The notes under the pieces are model-generated. The model saw only the letters and a list, made by a program, of their open reading frames with translations. It was not told where the DNA came from and did not search any database. A DNA stretch of 64,000 nt, taken from positions 46,610,074-46,674,073 of the forward strand of contig NC_083339.1 in the NCBI RefSeq assembly GCF_019175385.1, read 5' to 3'. Both the position numbers and the translations under genes were made by a program. This stretch comes from Lycium barbarum (taxonomy: Eukaryota > Streptophyta > Magnoliopsida > Solanales > Solanaceae). Of this stretch, positions 1 to 12,094 are shown piece by piece. The number at the start of each line of letters is the position of its first letter. Positions within the stretch are counted from its first letter, which is position 1.

Positions 1-179
1 TACTGAGTATGTAAGGCATGAATAATACTAGCATAATAAAGAAATAATGAAACATGAGGTGAAGATATAACCTTTACGTCAAGTGCCTCTTAAGGTGAAT
101 ACTGTCTGCTTAACTTTTAAAAGAAAACGCATATTATGCAAATCAAATATACCATCATCGTTAACCCACATCCGGGTAA

Positions 180-345
180 CTATCGCAAGCTGCCCACTAG
201 TGGTGTCATGTCCGGCCAAATGGGCACGGTGTTATCACAAGCCTCCCGACTTAGCGGTGTAATGCCCGACCATCTAGGCACGGTGTAATCATATGCCGCC
301 CGCCTTAGCGGTGTCATGCCCGGCCATCAAGGCACAGTGCAATCT
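180..345 (-). repeat. Diverged tandem units in D-type LTR
   Basis: About four diverged units, each with a GGCC or CCCGAC core followed by GGCACGGTGT. They match in type the hairpin-bearing repeat arrays found at the same place in the other LTR families of this window. Confidence 0.5.
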
Positions 346-1037
346 AATCATTATATACTTATGATAAAGCATGCATTAAAATCAATTAAATGCTATCGGG
401 GTGACGTAATGTTGTCTTTAGATTTGGATTCATCTTCATCATTATCACGTTCATAACACGTCTCTTCTCATTATCTTTTGAGTAGCCCTTAATAGCCATA
501 GACTTATAATTTTCGGAATATGAGAAAGTCATGGAAAGGTAAAGGAATGTAATATTATAGGAATCATGCCTTAGAAAATGAAGGGACTAGCCTCACATAC
601 CTTTACGCCTCTCTAACTTTATCGATTAAATGCTTCCCTCCAATGTTCGCGGTTCTACATTCAAGTGAGTTCGTACTAAGGTTAGATAACCAGAAACATG
701 CTTAAGCTTAAGCTAAAGCTAATGAAAGTTGGGCAGCATCTCCTTTGTTTCTATAACTTTCTCCATATAATATAAAAACTCCCAAACATTAACAACACAC
801 CCACAATATCATAATCCATGATCATGATGCAATCATATCCTATCTCAACTGGACCTGTATATTTCTAGGCTTTCACAGTTTTGGTTTGTATATTCATAAT
901 GATACCATGAGCGCTTTAGGGCATCCTTAATATACGTTTTCAGATACCGCTAGACATGTATATGTGATATTAGTTATTGACTAGTGCTAGTTATATATGA
1001 AATGAACTAAAGATATATTTTACTACTCTAAGGGATT

Positions 1038-1073
<36 letters not shown>

Positions 1074-1264
1074 TTTTTCGCAATGGGCGAAAGCCTGACG
1101 GAGCAATGTCGCGTGGAGGTAGAAGGCCCACGAGTCATGAACTTCTTTTCCCGGAGAAGAACCAATGATGGTATCTGGGGAATAAGCATCGGCTAACTCT
1201 GTGCAAGCAGCCGCGGTAATATAGAGGATACAACCGTTATCCGGAATGATTGGGCGTAAAGCGT
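1038..1264 (+). pseudogene. rrn16 (fragment): Plastid 16S rRNA fragment in nuclear DNA (NUPT)
   Basis: This stretch reads as the conserved central part of a bacterial/plastid 16S rRNA: CCCAGACTCCTACGGGAGGC at 1041-1060, then the GCAGCCGCGGTAATA region near 1205-1220, then ATTGGGCGTAAAGCG near 1249-1263. The long stem around 'cttcttttcccggagaagaa' is plastid-like. Against my memory of the plastid gene there are about ten changes in 227 bases, many of them C-to-T or G-to-A, as expected for old methylated nuclear DNA. It begins and ends abruptly inside LTR sequence. It is a fragment of about 15% of the gene and cannot make a functional rRNA. Confidence 0.9.
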
Positions 1265-2337
1265 AAGTTAGTCATTATTCAATTCTCAAAATCTCCTCTC
1301 AAAGTCATCCATAACCATAGTTATCACCCAACGTCGCATTCATTCATATAATGCTTCTTGAACATTCTTAATATCATTCATAATGAGATTATACCCATAA
1401 CATGTCAAGAACTATGATTCAAGTCAAATTACCATTCTAGAATTTCACTTTTCTCATATTTGTAACCCATTTTCTATTTTCTTCCATAATCCAAGTCTTT
1501 CAACCATTCAATACTCTTAATAGCATGAAATTAACGTAAAACTCACCTTTGATTGTGAAGGAATGGGTTTTGGATGGAAATGCTTCACTTGGAGAAGACC
1601 CTAGCTTCACTTCAAACGAAATTTCTAGCTTCCATCAACCCTAATTAGCATTCTTGCACTTGATTCTACTAGTCTTTGGTATTTGATCATTGTTTTCCAT
1701 TGAATTTATGTTAATGAAATGTGTGGAACCTTCTAGAGGCCTTGAGAGAAGTTGAGAAGATGTAAAAAATGAAAAATTAGAAGTGGGAACTTATCTTTAT
1801 ACTTGGAAAAAAGCTGTCCTGATCGTGTTACACGGACACTTATACGGTCCGTATAACATTATATTGTCCATATAAGTGACCGTACTGCACCATCAGTGAT
1901 TTTCCCTTCCTGTTGAGGTTATACGGACCCTTATACGGACCGTATAAAGTTATACGGACCATATAAAGTTATACAGACCGTATAAGTTATCATATAACTC
2001 CATTTTTCTGAAGTTAATCTCGTCATTTCGTTTAATCTCCAATCCTTGTGGAACCTTATTAGCACTTGTTTAACACTTCATTAACAATCTAAAGATCATT
2101 ATAACTCTTCTTCAAAACATTATTAAATCAACATTAGCCCGGTTCTTTCCATACCTTTCCAAAACACGACTTATACTTTGTCTTCCTCAACAAACTTTCT
2201 TCTATTGCCTCAAATGTCTTTGGAATCTTAATTAGAATCAATGAGTACCCTTTCTTACTTGTAGAAACATCATATACTTCTTACCCTGCGTTAGACTATT
2301 TACCGCGCAACAACATGAGATTTTCCGAGGTGTAAAA

Positions 2338-3305
2338 CATTTATTCATTTTTATCACCTCTTACTAGCTGAGCTTAATATACGGTACTCATGTCTCATGT
2401 CATGGAATCACTATGTTGTTTAGGCCTTATGCATTCTGCTCATACTCCTGTTGTTCACAAAGTTTGGATATCATCTTTAATAGTATAGGATTCATTTGCT
2501 GCCTTCAGCATAGTTTATCTACCTCTCCTCTTGTCGGTCTTACCGTATGTGCCCTTTGTTTCAATGGCCTTGAATTTTTTCGTTATGGAGTCACCTTCCC
2601 CTCCCTTATTTCTAATCTATGGCCGAGCGTATTCTTCAAGGATGTGATGAATCCTTACGTTAGTATGTACTTCTTTCTTTTCACGATATCCTTTGTATGA
2701 CTCCATGCTCATACTAAGCGTTCCTTAGCCTATTATTTCCATTGTGGTTCCATTACCTTGATTGATAGCGCTAAGAGTCTTAAGTCATCTCCTTCCAATT
2801 GTCCGTACCTTCACGGCCTCTGCTCTTTGAGTGCCTCATTGCCCAACTTTTGTTTCTCCACCATCTTCCGTTTATGGCGATACTGTTATGCAAGGCCATG
2901 TATCCTGTTTTTTTCTCATTGTATGCCTCCTTACCCTTTTCCACATGTCCTAACATACTTGAAGCTGTTGGCGAGAGCCGGTTCGTTAAACTTTTCATTG
3001 TTCGTTAGAACTATTCTTCCTATTATGGGGTTCCGTCATTCCGTCTGGTACTTCACGAGATATATACGTGTTTTCTCGTAGTACTTAACCCTGCTTGATA
3101 TCACTCGTACTAGAATACGTACTCATAACATTGTTTGTTATGAATGCTTCGAGAGGGTCTTCTCCTTATCATTTATCACGATCTCTCCTATGCCTAATCA
3201 TCTATCTCTTTTACTTAGAGTGAATCCTTTGCGTCTGCATTCTGGTATGAATTCTAACTCAACTTATCCTTCAAAACTAGTGTCCTTCTCCCTTCTTTCA
3301 TAGTC
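2338..3305 (-). mobile_element. Interior of E-type element, non-coding (part 1)
   Basis: A pyrimidine-rich stretch on the plus strand, hence purine-rich in element orientation, with the same texture as the interior of the H element at 46035-50411. No gag, protease, RT or integrase motif is seen on either strand; the open frames are short and look random. I join it with 10716-10876 and 14098-14950 because the intervening DNA is removed cleanly by target-site duplications. Confidence 0.5.
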
Positions 3306-4511
3306 GAACATGTTACACCCCGTATCTTCGAAGAAGCACTTATCAAATTTGAAACATAAGTACGTTGAGTTATGATTAAGTAAAACCACTTTGGAATATA
3401 AGTAAGCATTGTTAAGTATATTTAATGAGTGAAGGATGTATATAAGGTATACCGGAAGGTTTTATGAGGAAATGAGTGGAAGAAATGGAGTAATACGACT
3501 TTGGAGAAAGGATGGGTAAAGTTTCGTGTGAAAATTTTGGTCCAACTTGAGGGAAGAATATCTCTTAGCATATGAATCTTTTTCAAGTGAAACTAAAGCC
3601 CAAAATGAAGTTTCTCAAGTTTAGTTTCCAACGAACAAACCGCTCATCGATAGGACATCGGAGTAGAGAATTATGGACATTAAAAGCTCAGCTGACAAAG
3701 CCGAAACGCGTGCTATAGTAACTGCTACAATAAACTGCTACAGTGATCGGAGCCGAATTTGAACCTTATAAAAGGGGCGAAACCCCTTTTTTTAACCAAA
3801 AAAATCAGATTTTAGAGCAGCAACACAGAGGGAAATTTGGTCATAAAAAAATTTGAGGGTTTGAGCAATTTTCAAGTGATTCTGCTTAATCAAGGCTCGG
3901 ATAGTGCGTAGTTGTGATCACGGTATTATTTAGTGTTGTACTTGGCTTGGATTCAAGGTGGAATATTGAAGATATTATCATTTGGACAAGAAAAAGGTAT
4001 GAGTCTTCCTCTTTTGCTATTATTTAAGGCTTATTTACGAAGATAAAGTCGTTAAATAATTGTATAGAAAGTTGGTTAGTTATGGAAGTTGGAAAACAGC
4101 GTGTGGGCTATTTTATGGCACCTGTTGGTGTTGAAAGTGATGTTGTTAATGTTTGTATTGATGTTGTTGTTTTTGGTTGCTGAATTACGATTTTGGGCTA
4201 GGCATATAAATAGACGAGATGTTGCCGAAATTTCGGCAGATTCTAGAAAGATTTATTTGGAGGCTTAGGATAAGTGTATGACAATGGACCTAATTATAGC
4301 ATGAATGGTCTTATATGTAGATTGCGAGACCGGAAATAGGTGGAAGAGCCGAGCCATGAATTTTCAGGTATGTTAAGGCTATTCCCTTTCTTCTAAAGGC
4401 ATGATTCCTTTCTTATGAACATATATATGTCTTCCATAACATTCTTATTCCCAAAAGCTAAAAGTTCATGATTCTTAGAGTTTCTTATGATGCTAAAGAT
4501 AAGTATGTTCC

Positions 4512-4543
4512 ATGATGATAATGATGATGATGATGATGATGAT
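4512..4543. repeat. (GAT)n microsatellite
   Basis: Roughly ten GAT/GATAAT units within LTR C. Confidence 0.8.
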
Positions 4544-4737
4544 TCCATTCTTGGAGATTCCAATGCTTATGGATGATTTCCTTGATTTTATTCATTGTTG
4601 TTGATCTCACCTTATAATCATGGTTTCTTCAAGGTGAGATATAGCGATGATGATTATTCCATAATGCAATCGGAGGTTACCGACCTTACGTCACTCCGAT
4701 AGAGTTATAACTTTTGATTGGACTCTCATGCATGCTT

Positions 4738-4768
<31 letters not shown>
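4738..4768. repeat. (TATATG)n microsatellite
   Basis: About five TATATG units in LTR C, directly before its imperfect tandem units at 4777-4900. Confidence 0.85.
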
Positions 4769-4776
4769 GATTACAC

Positions 4777-4900
4777 AGTGCCTAGATGGCCAGGCAGCAC
4801 CGCTAAGGTGGGCGGCTTATACACCGTGCCTAGATTGCTGGGCTGCACCGCTAAGGCAGGCGGCTTATACACCGTGTCTATATGGCACGGGCAGCACCAC
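4777..4900 (+). repeat. Tandem repeat units of LTR C
   Basis: About three units of 46-48 bp with cores GTGCCTAGAT, CACCGCTAAGG and GGCGGCTTATACACC. This is the LTR C form of the arrays seen upstream of the hairpin module in all families. Confidence 0.7.
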
Positions 4901-5360
4901 TAGTGGGCGGCGTGATGTCACGACCCGACTAGGGGCCGCGACGGGCACCCGGTGCTATCCCACCCGGGCACCCCTTGAAATACTTTCACATAACATCTAG
5001 GTGAGCCACATAGTAAAAACATACATTTCTATTCATCAATCATGCTAGTCCCTTTGGACAACAACCTCTTTATATCATCATAGGCGTCTATGCCACATCA
5101 ATGTACATGGGCCAACGAGGCCAACAAAATGGTATACAAAATATAGGCAGACAAGGCCAAACACATCTAACCACATACACATGTCTACGAGCCTCTACGA
5201 AGAGTATAACATATCACATAAGCGGGACAGGACCTCGCTATGCCCATAATTATGTACACAAAAGAATAAGTACCCAAAAGCTATGGCTCCGAAGGAAATG
5301 GAGCTTTGCTATGTAGTCTCTGAGAATGTAGCTATGGATCGAGCCTGTCTCCCTGTGCAC

Positions 5361-5418
5361 CTGCCGGCATGACGCAGCGTCCACAAATAAAAGGACATCA
5401 GTACGAAGAATGTACTGA
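5361..5418 (-). other. Three-hairpin module, LTR A copy
   Basis: In element orientation TCAGTAC-N7-GTACTGA is followed at once by a GTCC/GGAC stem and a CTGCG/CGCAG-type stem. The outer pair of stem 2 and one pair of stem 3 are mutated. A fourth stem AGCGGG/CTCGCT is at 5221-5239. Confidence 0.7.
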
Positions 5419-6999
5419 GTATGTAAAGCATGATCAATATCAATGTAGAAGCATAATGAACATAGTAAGAAATAGTACAAGATGGGAGATGGTAATATTA
5501 TCACCATGGACACTTACTTTCCTTTCATAGAAACTTTCCATTCTAATGTGTAATTGTGCTCATACCTCCATATCCGTATCCATGTTCGTACCCGTTCCAT
5601 ATTAGTACCCGTATTCATATGCATATCCTTACTCACATTCATATTGTATACATAATCATATCACATACATAATCATATCATATACGTAGCATTTACATAA
5701 CATACCCGACCCCGAAGGTTCGGTGTTTCACGTACCCGACCATAGCTAGGCTCGGTGGTCATACATACCTGGCCAACCAAGGCTCAGTGTTACACATACC
5801 TGGCCCTACCAAGGCTCAGTGTTATCCGTACCCAACTGCAGTGGTGTGCGCGCATTACGTAATCATATACATACTCTATACATATTCATATACATACGTT
5901 CTACCCGGCATCATAAGCTCGGGGTCTTATTATAGCCCTTTATAGGCACACATACCTACAATAGCTCGTAGGCATCTTTAACATCATACTATTCTCATCA
6001 TCATTACTATCATTATCACTATCTTCGTTGTTATCATTACATCTATCTTATAGGCCTACTCGTCATATGAGGAACTTGGTACAGCCGTAACATATCAAGC
6101 ATCGTGAGCTTACTAGCTCGGAAGATCAAATCATTTGAAGAAATCATAGTCTTATAGAAGGTTTAGACGTTTGTCCAAAGAACCATGCCTTATGAAAGAA
6201 GGGTTAGCCTTACATACCTTTTCATTCGACTATTTACCACTTGCACGTTCTCTTTCAACGGTTGCGTTTATACCTTCATTAAAGTCATACTATCATTAGA
6301 ATCGACAACTAGCACACATGGCTAAAACTAGAGAAAATCGGACAGCATCTCCTTTATTTATACAACATTCCTCCATATCGTAATTCAACTCCCAAACATC
6401 AACAATACATTCACAATACCATAACAATGGCCATTAATCATTTACGTTAACCACATTATCTAGATTTCTCAATTCGCTCCCAATTCACCCATATTTATGG
6501 TCATATCACCCGACTTCGTACATTCATATACAATGCCCATTTTTATGATCTTAACATCATTTATAACACATTCATATCACAACACAACAAGAATCATGGT
6601 TCAATTCAAACTATCTCTCAAAATGTCACTATTCATCATTCATGACCCATTTTTCTATACTCATCTAATGTCCAAGAATTTTAACTCTCAAATACCTTAA
6701 ACAACATATAAATACCATAAATCTTACCTTAGATGTTGTAGGAACGAGCCTTGGTCGAAATACTTCACTTGAGCAAAAACCCTAGCTTTCCTTCAATAAG
6801 ATTTTCTTGACTTGAATAATCTTAATGGGTTTCCTTACACTTGATTCACTTGATTTGTGTTGTTGATGACTAAAAATCCTTGAAATATTGTGGAATAAAT
6901 GTAGAGAGAGGGGATGAAATGTGGAAATGAAATAATAAACTTGGGTCCCTTATTTAATGACTTAAAATCTGGTTTGGAGTGAACAACACAGTGGTCGTA

Positions 7000-7260
7000 A
7001 ACTTGGTTTACGGTCCGTATTCCAGTTTACGGACCGTCCTTCGTGGTCGTATTTAGTCATAATAGAACCAGAAACTCAGGCTGAGACGTGGTGATTTACG
7101 GACACAGTTTACGGGCCGTAAACCACTTTACGGTCCATATTTTAGGTCGTATTTAACCATTTGCTCATTTGGCAGAAAGTTGTAGTTTTTGGAAGCTGAA
7201 ATACGACATGGCAGTTTACGGACCGTACACCACTTTACGATCCGTATTTCATTTTACGAC
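7000..7260 (-). promoter_or_regulatory. ACGGWCCGT palindrome cluster in U3 of LTR A
   Basis: About six copies of TTTACGG(T/A)CCGTA or one-base variants in alternating orientation, 210-470 bp inside the U3 end. Similar clusters occur in B, D, F and the D-type LTR at the left edge. Binding by a transcription factor is only a guess. Confidence 0.45.
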
Positions 7261-7701
7261 CCACTGGCCAGAATGCAAACCTGCAACTTTTCACATTTCC
7301 AAAACCTATAATTAGTCATTGTGGAGCATAACCTACCTTTCATTGCAATTTCCTTTGAAATCTTACTTACTGTCGTCAAACGTCGTTCCCTTCTTATTAA
7401 AACATCATATACTCGTATTCTTCATTAGTCTATTCAATGTACGTTCACGGAGGAATTCCTGAGGTGTAACACGTGAGATGGTTACCCCGGACGCGGAAGG
7501 CCCGGACGCGGGCTAATGATTATGCTACATATATGTATATGAGAAATTTTTTCTTTAAAGTTAAGCATGCATGGTATCTGCCTTAAGAGGCAATCTTATG
7601 TACAGGTTATTTTCTTACCTCATGTTATGCTCTACATTTCTCATTATGTTATTTTTCATGTTCGGTATCTCTTACTATATTATTAATCATGCCTTACATA
7701 C

Positions 7702-7758
7702 TCGGTACATTAATCGTACTGACGTCCTTTCTTGTGGACGCTGCGTTCATGCCTGCAG
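7702..7758 (+). other. Three-hairpin module, LTR C copy
   Basis: TCGGTAC/GTACTGA (one G-U pair), CGTCC/GGACG, and a partly mutated CTGCG/TGCAG stem, in direct succession. Confidence 0.7.
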
Positions 7759-7811
7759 GTTCAGATAGCCAGCCGAGTGAGCCAGACTAGTAGGATCTCC
7801 TCCAAGCCATA

Positions 7812-10292
7812 TGTCACGACCCGACTAGGGCCGCGACGAGCACCCGGCGCTACCCCACCCGGGCACCCCTTTAACATACTTTCACATAACGTCTAGGTGA
7901 GACATAAATCAAATCAGGCATTCTAGCCATCAATCATACTAGTCCCAATTGGACGACAATATTTCTTATATCATCATAGGCATCTATGCCACATCAATGT
8001 ACATGGGCCGACAAGGCCAACAAAATGACATACAAAAATATAGGCTGACAAGGCCAAACACATCTAACCACATACACATGTCTACGAGCCTCTAAGAAGG
8101 TTATAACATATCACATGAGCGGGACAGGACCCCGCTATGCCCATAATTATGTACACAAAAGAATAAGTACCCAAAAGCTATAGCTCCGAATGAAATGGAG
8201 CTCCGCTATGTAGTCCCTGAAAATATAGCTATGGATCAAGCCTGTCTCCCTGTGCACCTGCGGGCATGACGCAGCGTCTACAAACAAAAGGACGTCAGTA
8301 CGAAGAATGTACTGAGTATGTAAAGCATGATCAATATCAATATGAAAGCTTAAGAGTCAGCATATGAAATAGCATAACATGGGAGATAATAATATCGTCG
8401 TCATAGCACTTGCTTGCTTTCCACAAGGACATTCTATTTCTATTGCGTATCCGTGTACATACATCCATATCCGTATTTATTTACCTTCACATTCATTTTT
8501 ATAACATATTCGTACTCATATTGATGTCATATACACACACACACACATATATATATAGCTATAGCGTGCCCGACCATAAAGGTTCGGTGTTTCATACATA
8601 CTTGGCCAACCAAGACTCAAGGTCATACATACCTGGCCCTACCAAGGCATCAGGGTTATCCGTACTTTTTGCAGAAGTGCGCGCGCGTTTCATAATCATA
8701 TACATACTCTATACATATTCATATACATATATTCTTACCCGGCGTTATAAGCTCGGGGTCTTATTATAGCCCTTCATAGGCACACATACATATAATAGCT
8801 CATAAGCATCTTTAGCATCATTTTATTCTCATCATCATTACTATCATTGTCATTATCGTTACATCTACCCTATAGGCTTACTCGTCATACAAGGAACTTC
8901 GTACAATCGTAGCACATTGAGCATCGGGAGCTTACTAGCTCGGAGAATCAAATCGTTGAAGGGAATCATAGTCTTATAGGAGATTTAGACGTTTGGCCAA
9001 AGAACCATGCCTTATGAAAGAAGGGTTAGCCTTACATACTTTTTCGTTCGACTATATAACACTTGTACGTTCCCTTCCACGCTTGCGTTTATACCTTCAT
9101 CAAGGTCATACTATCGTTAGAATTGACAACTAGCATAAATGGCTAAAGCTAGGGAAAATCGGACAGCATCTCCTTTATTTATACAACTTTCCTCCATATC
9201 GTAATTCAATTCCCAAATGTCAACAATACATTTACAATATCATAACAATAGCCTTTAGTCATCTACATTATCCGTATTCTCAATTCACTTCCAATTTTCC
9301 ATATTCAAGACCATAACACACGATTTCGTCCATTCACATACAATGCCTATTTCATGATCTTAACGTCATTTATAAGCCATTCATGTCACAACACAACAAC
9401 AATGATGATTCAATTCAAACTATTTCTCAAAACGTCATTATTCATCTTTCATGACCCATTTTGCTATACTCTTCTAAAATCCAAGCATTTCAACTTCCAA
9501 ATACCTTAAACAACATATAAATACCATAAATCTTACCTTCGATGTTGTAGGAACAATCCTTAGTCGAAATACCCCACTTGAGCAAAAACCCTAGTTTTTC
9601 TCCATTTAGATTTCTTGACTTGAATGATCTTTAATGGGTTTGCTTACACTTGATTCAGTTATTTTGTGTTGTTGATCACTAAAAACCCTTGAAAACTTGT
9701 GGAATATATGTAGAGAGATGTTTTAGAGAGAAGGGGTGTGATGTAGAAGTGAAATTAAATAAGCCTTGGTCCCCTTATTTAATGACTTAAAAATCTGATT
9801 TAAAGTGCACAGTGGTCGTAAACTTGGTTTACGGTCCGTATTCCAGTTTATGGACCGTCCTTCGTGGTCATATTTAATCATAATAGAACCAGAAACTCAG
9901 GCTGGGACATGATGATTTACGATCATGCTATACGGGCCGTAAACCACTTTACGGTCCGTATTCCAGGTCGTATTTAACCATTGATCATTTGGCAGAAAGT
10001 TTGAAGTTTTGGAAGCCACAATATGACATGGCAGTTTACGGACCGTATACCACTTTACGGTTCGTATTTCATTTTACGACCACTGGCCAAAATGCAAACT
10101 TGCAACTTTTCACATTTCTAAAACCTATAATTATTCATTATGGAGCATAACCTCTCTTTTATTGCGATTGCCTTTGGAATCTTATTTAGGGTCATCAAAT
10201 GTCATTTCTTACTCATGGAAACATCATACACTCATGATCATCACTAGGTCATTCACCCGCGTACCAACAGAAGCTTTTCCCGAGGTGTAACA
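7812..10292 (-). mobile_element. Solo LTR B (2,481 bp)
   Basis: Begins TGTCACGACCC at 7812 and ends CGAGGTGTAACA at 10292, with the duplication CCATA on both sides (7807-7811 and 10293-10297). It sits in LTR C about 340 bases of host LTR after LTR A. It is strongly similar to A throughout and, read in element orientation, its first 45 bases match the start of the LTR of F at 23334. It holds a hairpin module (8258-8315), repeat units (about 8565-8665) and ACGGWCCGT palindromes (about 9815-10085). A and B have different target duplications, so they are two separate insertions, not one duplicated segment. Confidence 0.95.
8258..8315 (-). other. Three-hairpin module, LTR B copy
   Basis: TCAGTAC/GTACTGA, a CGTCC/GGACG-type stem with one G-U pair, CTGCG/CGCAG. 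A fourth hairpin (AGCGGG/CCCGCT, fully paired) lies near 8117-8137. Confidence 0.75.
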
Positions 10293-10715
10293 CCATAGTT
10301 CCTGCGCTCCACTCGATCCGGAGTTGCATCCTTTTGGTATACTATTTCTGGTATGCGAATATATGGGTATGGTAGGGCCTTGTCCTGTCCATTTTATAGT
10401 CTATATTCCATAGAGGTCTGTAGACGGCGTATATATAGTGGGGGTAGTCATATGCTTTCAGTTGTCCCTTAATTTTGTGAACAGTATGTACGGTGACCAA
10501 GTTGGTCTGCGTTGTCATCCTCCGCCATAGGCATGTTTCATGGAATTCTGAGATAAGATCTATCATATCAAACCTACCGCGAACGGTACCAGTGGAATAT
10601 CAGTCAAAGTGGGCCACCAGGTTGTTTAGTGCAGAGTGGGAGTGAGTTTAGGGGTGCTCGATCAGTAGTGGTCGAGTGCTCATCGCGGCTCATCGGTTTG
10701 GGTCGTGACAGAACA

Positions 10716-10876
10716 TTTCATTGTAGTGTTTATCCCACTTAACGGATCACTTCATTATCCATCGTAAGATCGCTCTAAGCCACAACCTACATACATAGCC
10801 GTTCTCTTGTATGGCAAGTAGGACTGCGGTGTTCATGAATTCTTCCTTGATAACTTTTGTTCAGTTCTGTTATGGT
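10716..10876 (-). mobile_element. Interior of E-type element (part 2)
   Basis: A short stretch between the right target duplication of LTR C and the start of LTR D. It becomes continuous with 2338-3310 and 14098-14950 when the inserted LTRs are subtracted. No coding signal. Confidence 0.45.
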
Positions 10877-11146
10877 TGTCACGACCCTACTAGGGGCCAT
10901 GACGGGTACCCGGGGCTATCCACCGAGTACCGCTCATTCTGCTAGTTATCATTACTTATTAAGCATTCATTCATCAAATTCATACTCAAATCATGGAAAC
11001 ATCATTTTTCACTTGGAACCATAATTACCTTTATATACATAAGCCCTTCGGCTATCAAAATAGTACACATATACATATCAAAGTCATGAGACCATACTAC
11101 CCACACATACGTATCTACGAGCCTCTACTAGAGTACTAGACATATG

Positions 11147-11164
11147 GACGGGAAGGACCCCGTC
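11147..11164 (-). other. Fourth-hairpin copy in LTR D (GACGGG/CCCGTC)
   Basis: A perfect 6-bp stem with a 6-nt loop. The corresponding stem is AGCGGG/CCCGCT in LTRs B and F, so the second and fifth positions have changed together. Confidence 0.7.
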
Positions 11165-11633
11165 GTGCCCAAAACATATATGTACATAAAGTAGTAACTC
11201 AATGGCACCTCCGGAATAATGGAGTGCTTTCAACACTCTGCTTATCAACTTATACAATTTTGAGCCTCCTCCCTGCTTACCTGTGGGCATGAACACATCG
11301 TCCAATGAAAACGGACGTCAGTATGAATATTGTAAGGCATGAATGAAATAAACATAATAGAGAATCATACGACATAACTTGCGTAACTTTTAAGGGAGGA
11401 TACCTTTCGTGCCTATATCATATATTATCACGGTACATGTATCATCATAGCTCATACATCGTCGTATCATACATACATATATATCATAACATCACATCTG
11501 CTCATACATTTTAAACGTTATCCGTATACAGCCACGTAGTGGCTCGACAATATCACCTATATATTTTCCGGCCTTTTCATACATATATCATATATATATA
11601 ATCATAGCATATACATATTTATATCATATACAT

Positions 11634-11828
11634 ACCTGGCCAACCAAGGCTTCAGGGTTATGTCTACCTGGCCCTACCAAGGCTCAGTGTTATGTCTACC
11701 TGGCCCTACCAGGGCTCAGTGTTATCCATACCTGGCCCTACCAAGGCTCAGTGTTATCCGTACCTGGCCCTACCAAGGCTCAGTGTTATCCGTACCTGGC
11801 CCTATCAAGGCTCAGTGTTATCCGTACC
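11634..11828 (-). repeat. Six 32-bp tandem units in LTR D
   Basis: Units of the form TACCTGGCCCTACCAAGGCT followed by CAGTGTTATCCG; the first unit diverges, the later ones are nearly identical. Open frames across them are a by-product of the repeat and I do not regard them as genes. Confidence 0.95.
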
Positions 11829-12094
11829 CAACTGCAGAGGTGTGCGCGCGTTACATAAATATATACATATTCTACCCGGCCTTATAAGCTCGGGGTTTCA
11901 TAATAGTCATACATAGGCACATATATATATATACATAAAAGCCCATAAATATCTTTAGCGTCATCACTATCAACATCGTCATCATTATCATCGCATTGTC
12001 TCATAAACTTATCATAACCTTTCATGGAGCATACATTTGGATTTAAAGACAATCTATGAGAATCGCAGCGTATTCGTAGCACGAGCTTCGTAAT

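Larger units (their letters stand above)
1..2337 (-). mobile_element. D-family LTR, partial (runs off left edge)
   Basis: The sequence resembles the complete solo LTR at 10877-14092, especially over the last 500 bases: clustered ACGGACCGT motifs near 1830-1990, then a shared stretch beginning at the words for 'taatctccaatccttgtgg', and an end of type CCGAGGTGTAA(A)A at 2324-2337. In element orientation the LTR starts at 2337 and its U5 end lies left of the window. It carries imperfect repeats with the core GGCACGGTGT at about 180-345 and a plastid rRNA fragment at 1038-1264. No TSD can be tested because the other end is missing. It could be a solo LTR or the 3' LTR of a larger element. Confidence 0.7.
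4916..7471 (-). mobile_element. Solo LTR A (2,556 bp)
   Basis: Begins TGTCACGACCC at 4916 and ends GAGGTGTAACA at 7471. It is flanked on both sides by CGTGA (4911-4915 and 7472-7476), a clean 5-bp target duplication inside LTR C. Orientation is minus: the U3 start is at 7471. It contains the hairpin module at 5361-5418, a fourth hairpin at 5221-5239, repeat units at about 5700-5840 and a cluster of ACGGWCCGT palindromes at about 7000-7260. No interior or second LTR is present, hence a solo LTR. It is close kin to LTR B and to the LTR of element F. Confidence 0.95.
3311..10710 (+). mobile_element. Solo LTR C, split by solo LTRs A and B
   Basis: Starts TGTTACACCCC at 3311 and ends GGGTCGTGACA at 10710, flanked by the 5-bp duplication GAACA (3306-3310 and 10711-10715). 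Its own sequence is 3311-4915, 7477-7811 and 10298-10710, about 2.35 kb, a normal LTR size here. The two gaps are LTRs A and B, each with its own target duplication. There is no PBS, polypurine tract or coding region, so unequal recombination between the two LTRs of the parent element is the likely origin. A hairpin module is at 7702-7758. Confidence 0.92.

Noticed and set aside
1038..1264. Bacterial contamination at the 16S fragment
   Set aside because: Only about 227 bases, bounded on both sides by plant LTR sequence, plastid-like in the variable stem.
4660..4920. Possible CRISPR-like or satellite array in direct repeats of LTR C
   Set aside because: Units and spacers diverge together and sit inside an LTR of a plant genome; ordinary LTR tandem repeat.
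11660..11916. Open frame with a repeated Pro-Tyr-Gln-Gly-Ser-Val-Leu peptide
   Set aside because: A direct result of the 32-bp tandem repeat, 32 not being a multiple of three but the frame happening to stay open; LTR sequence, not a gene.
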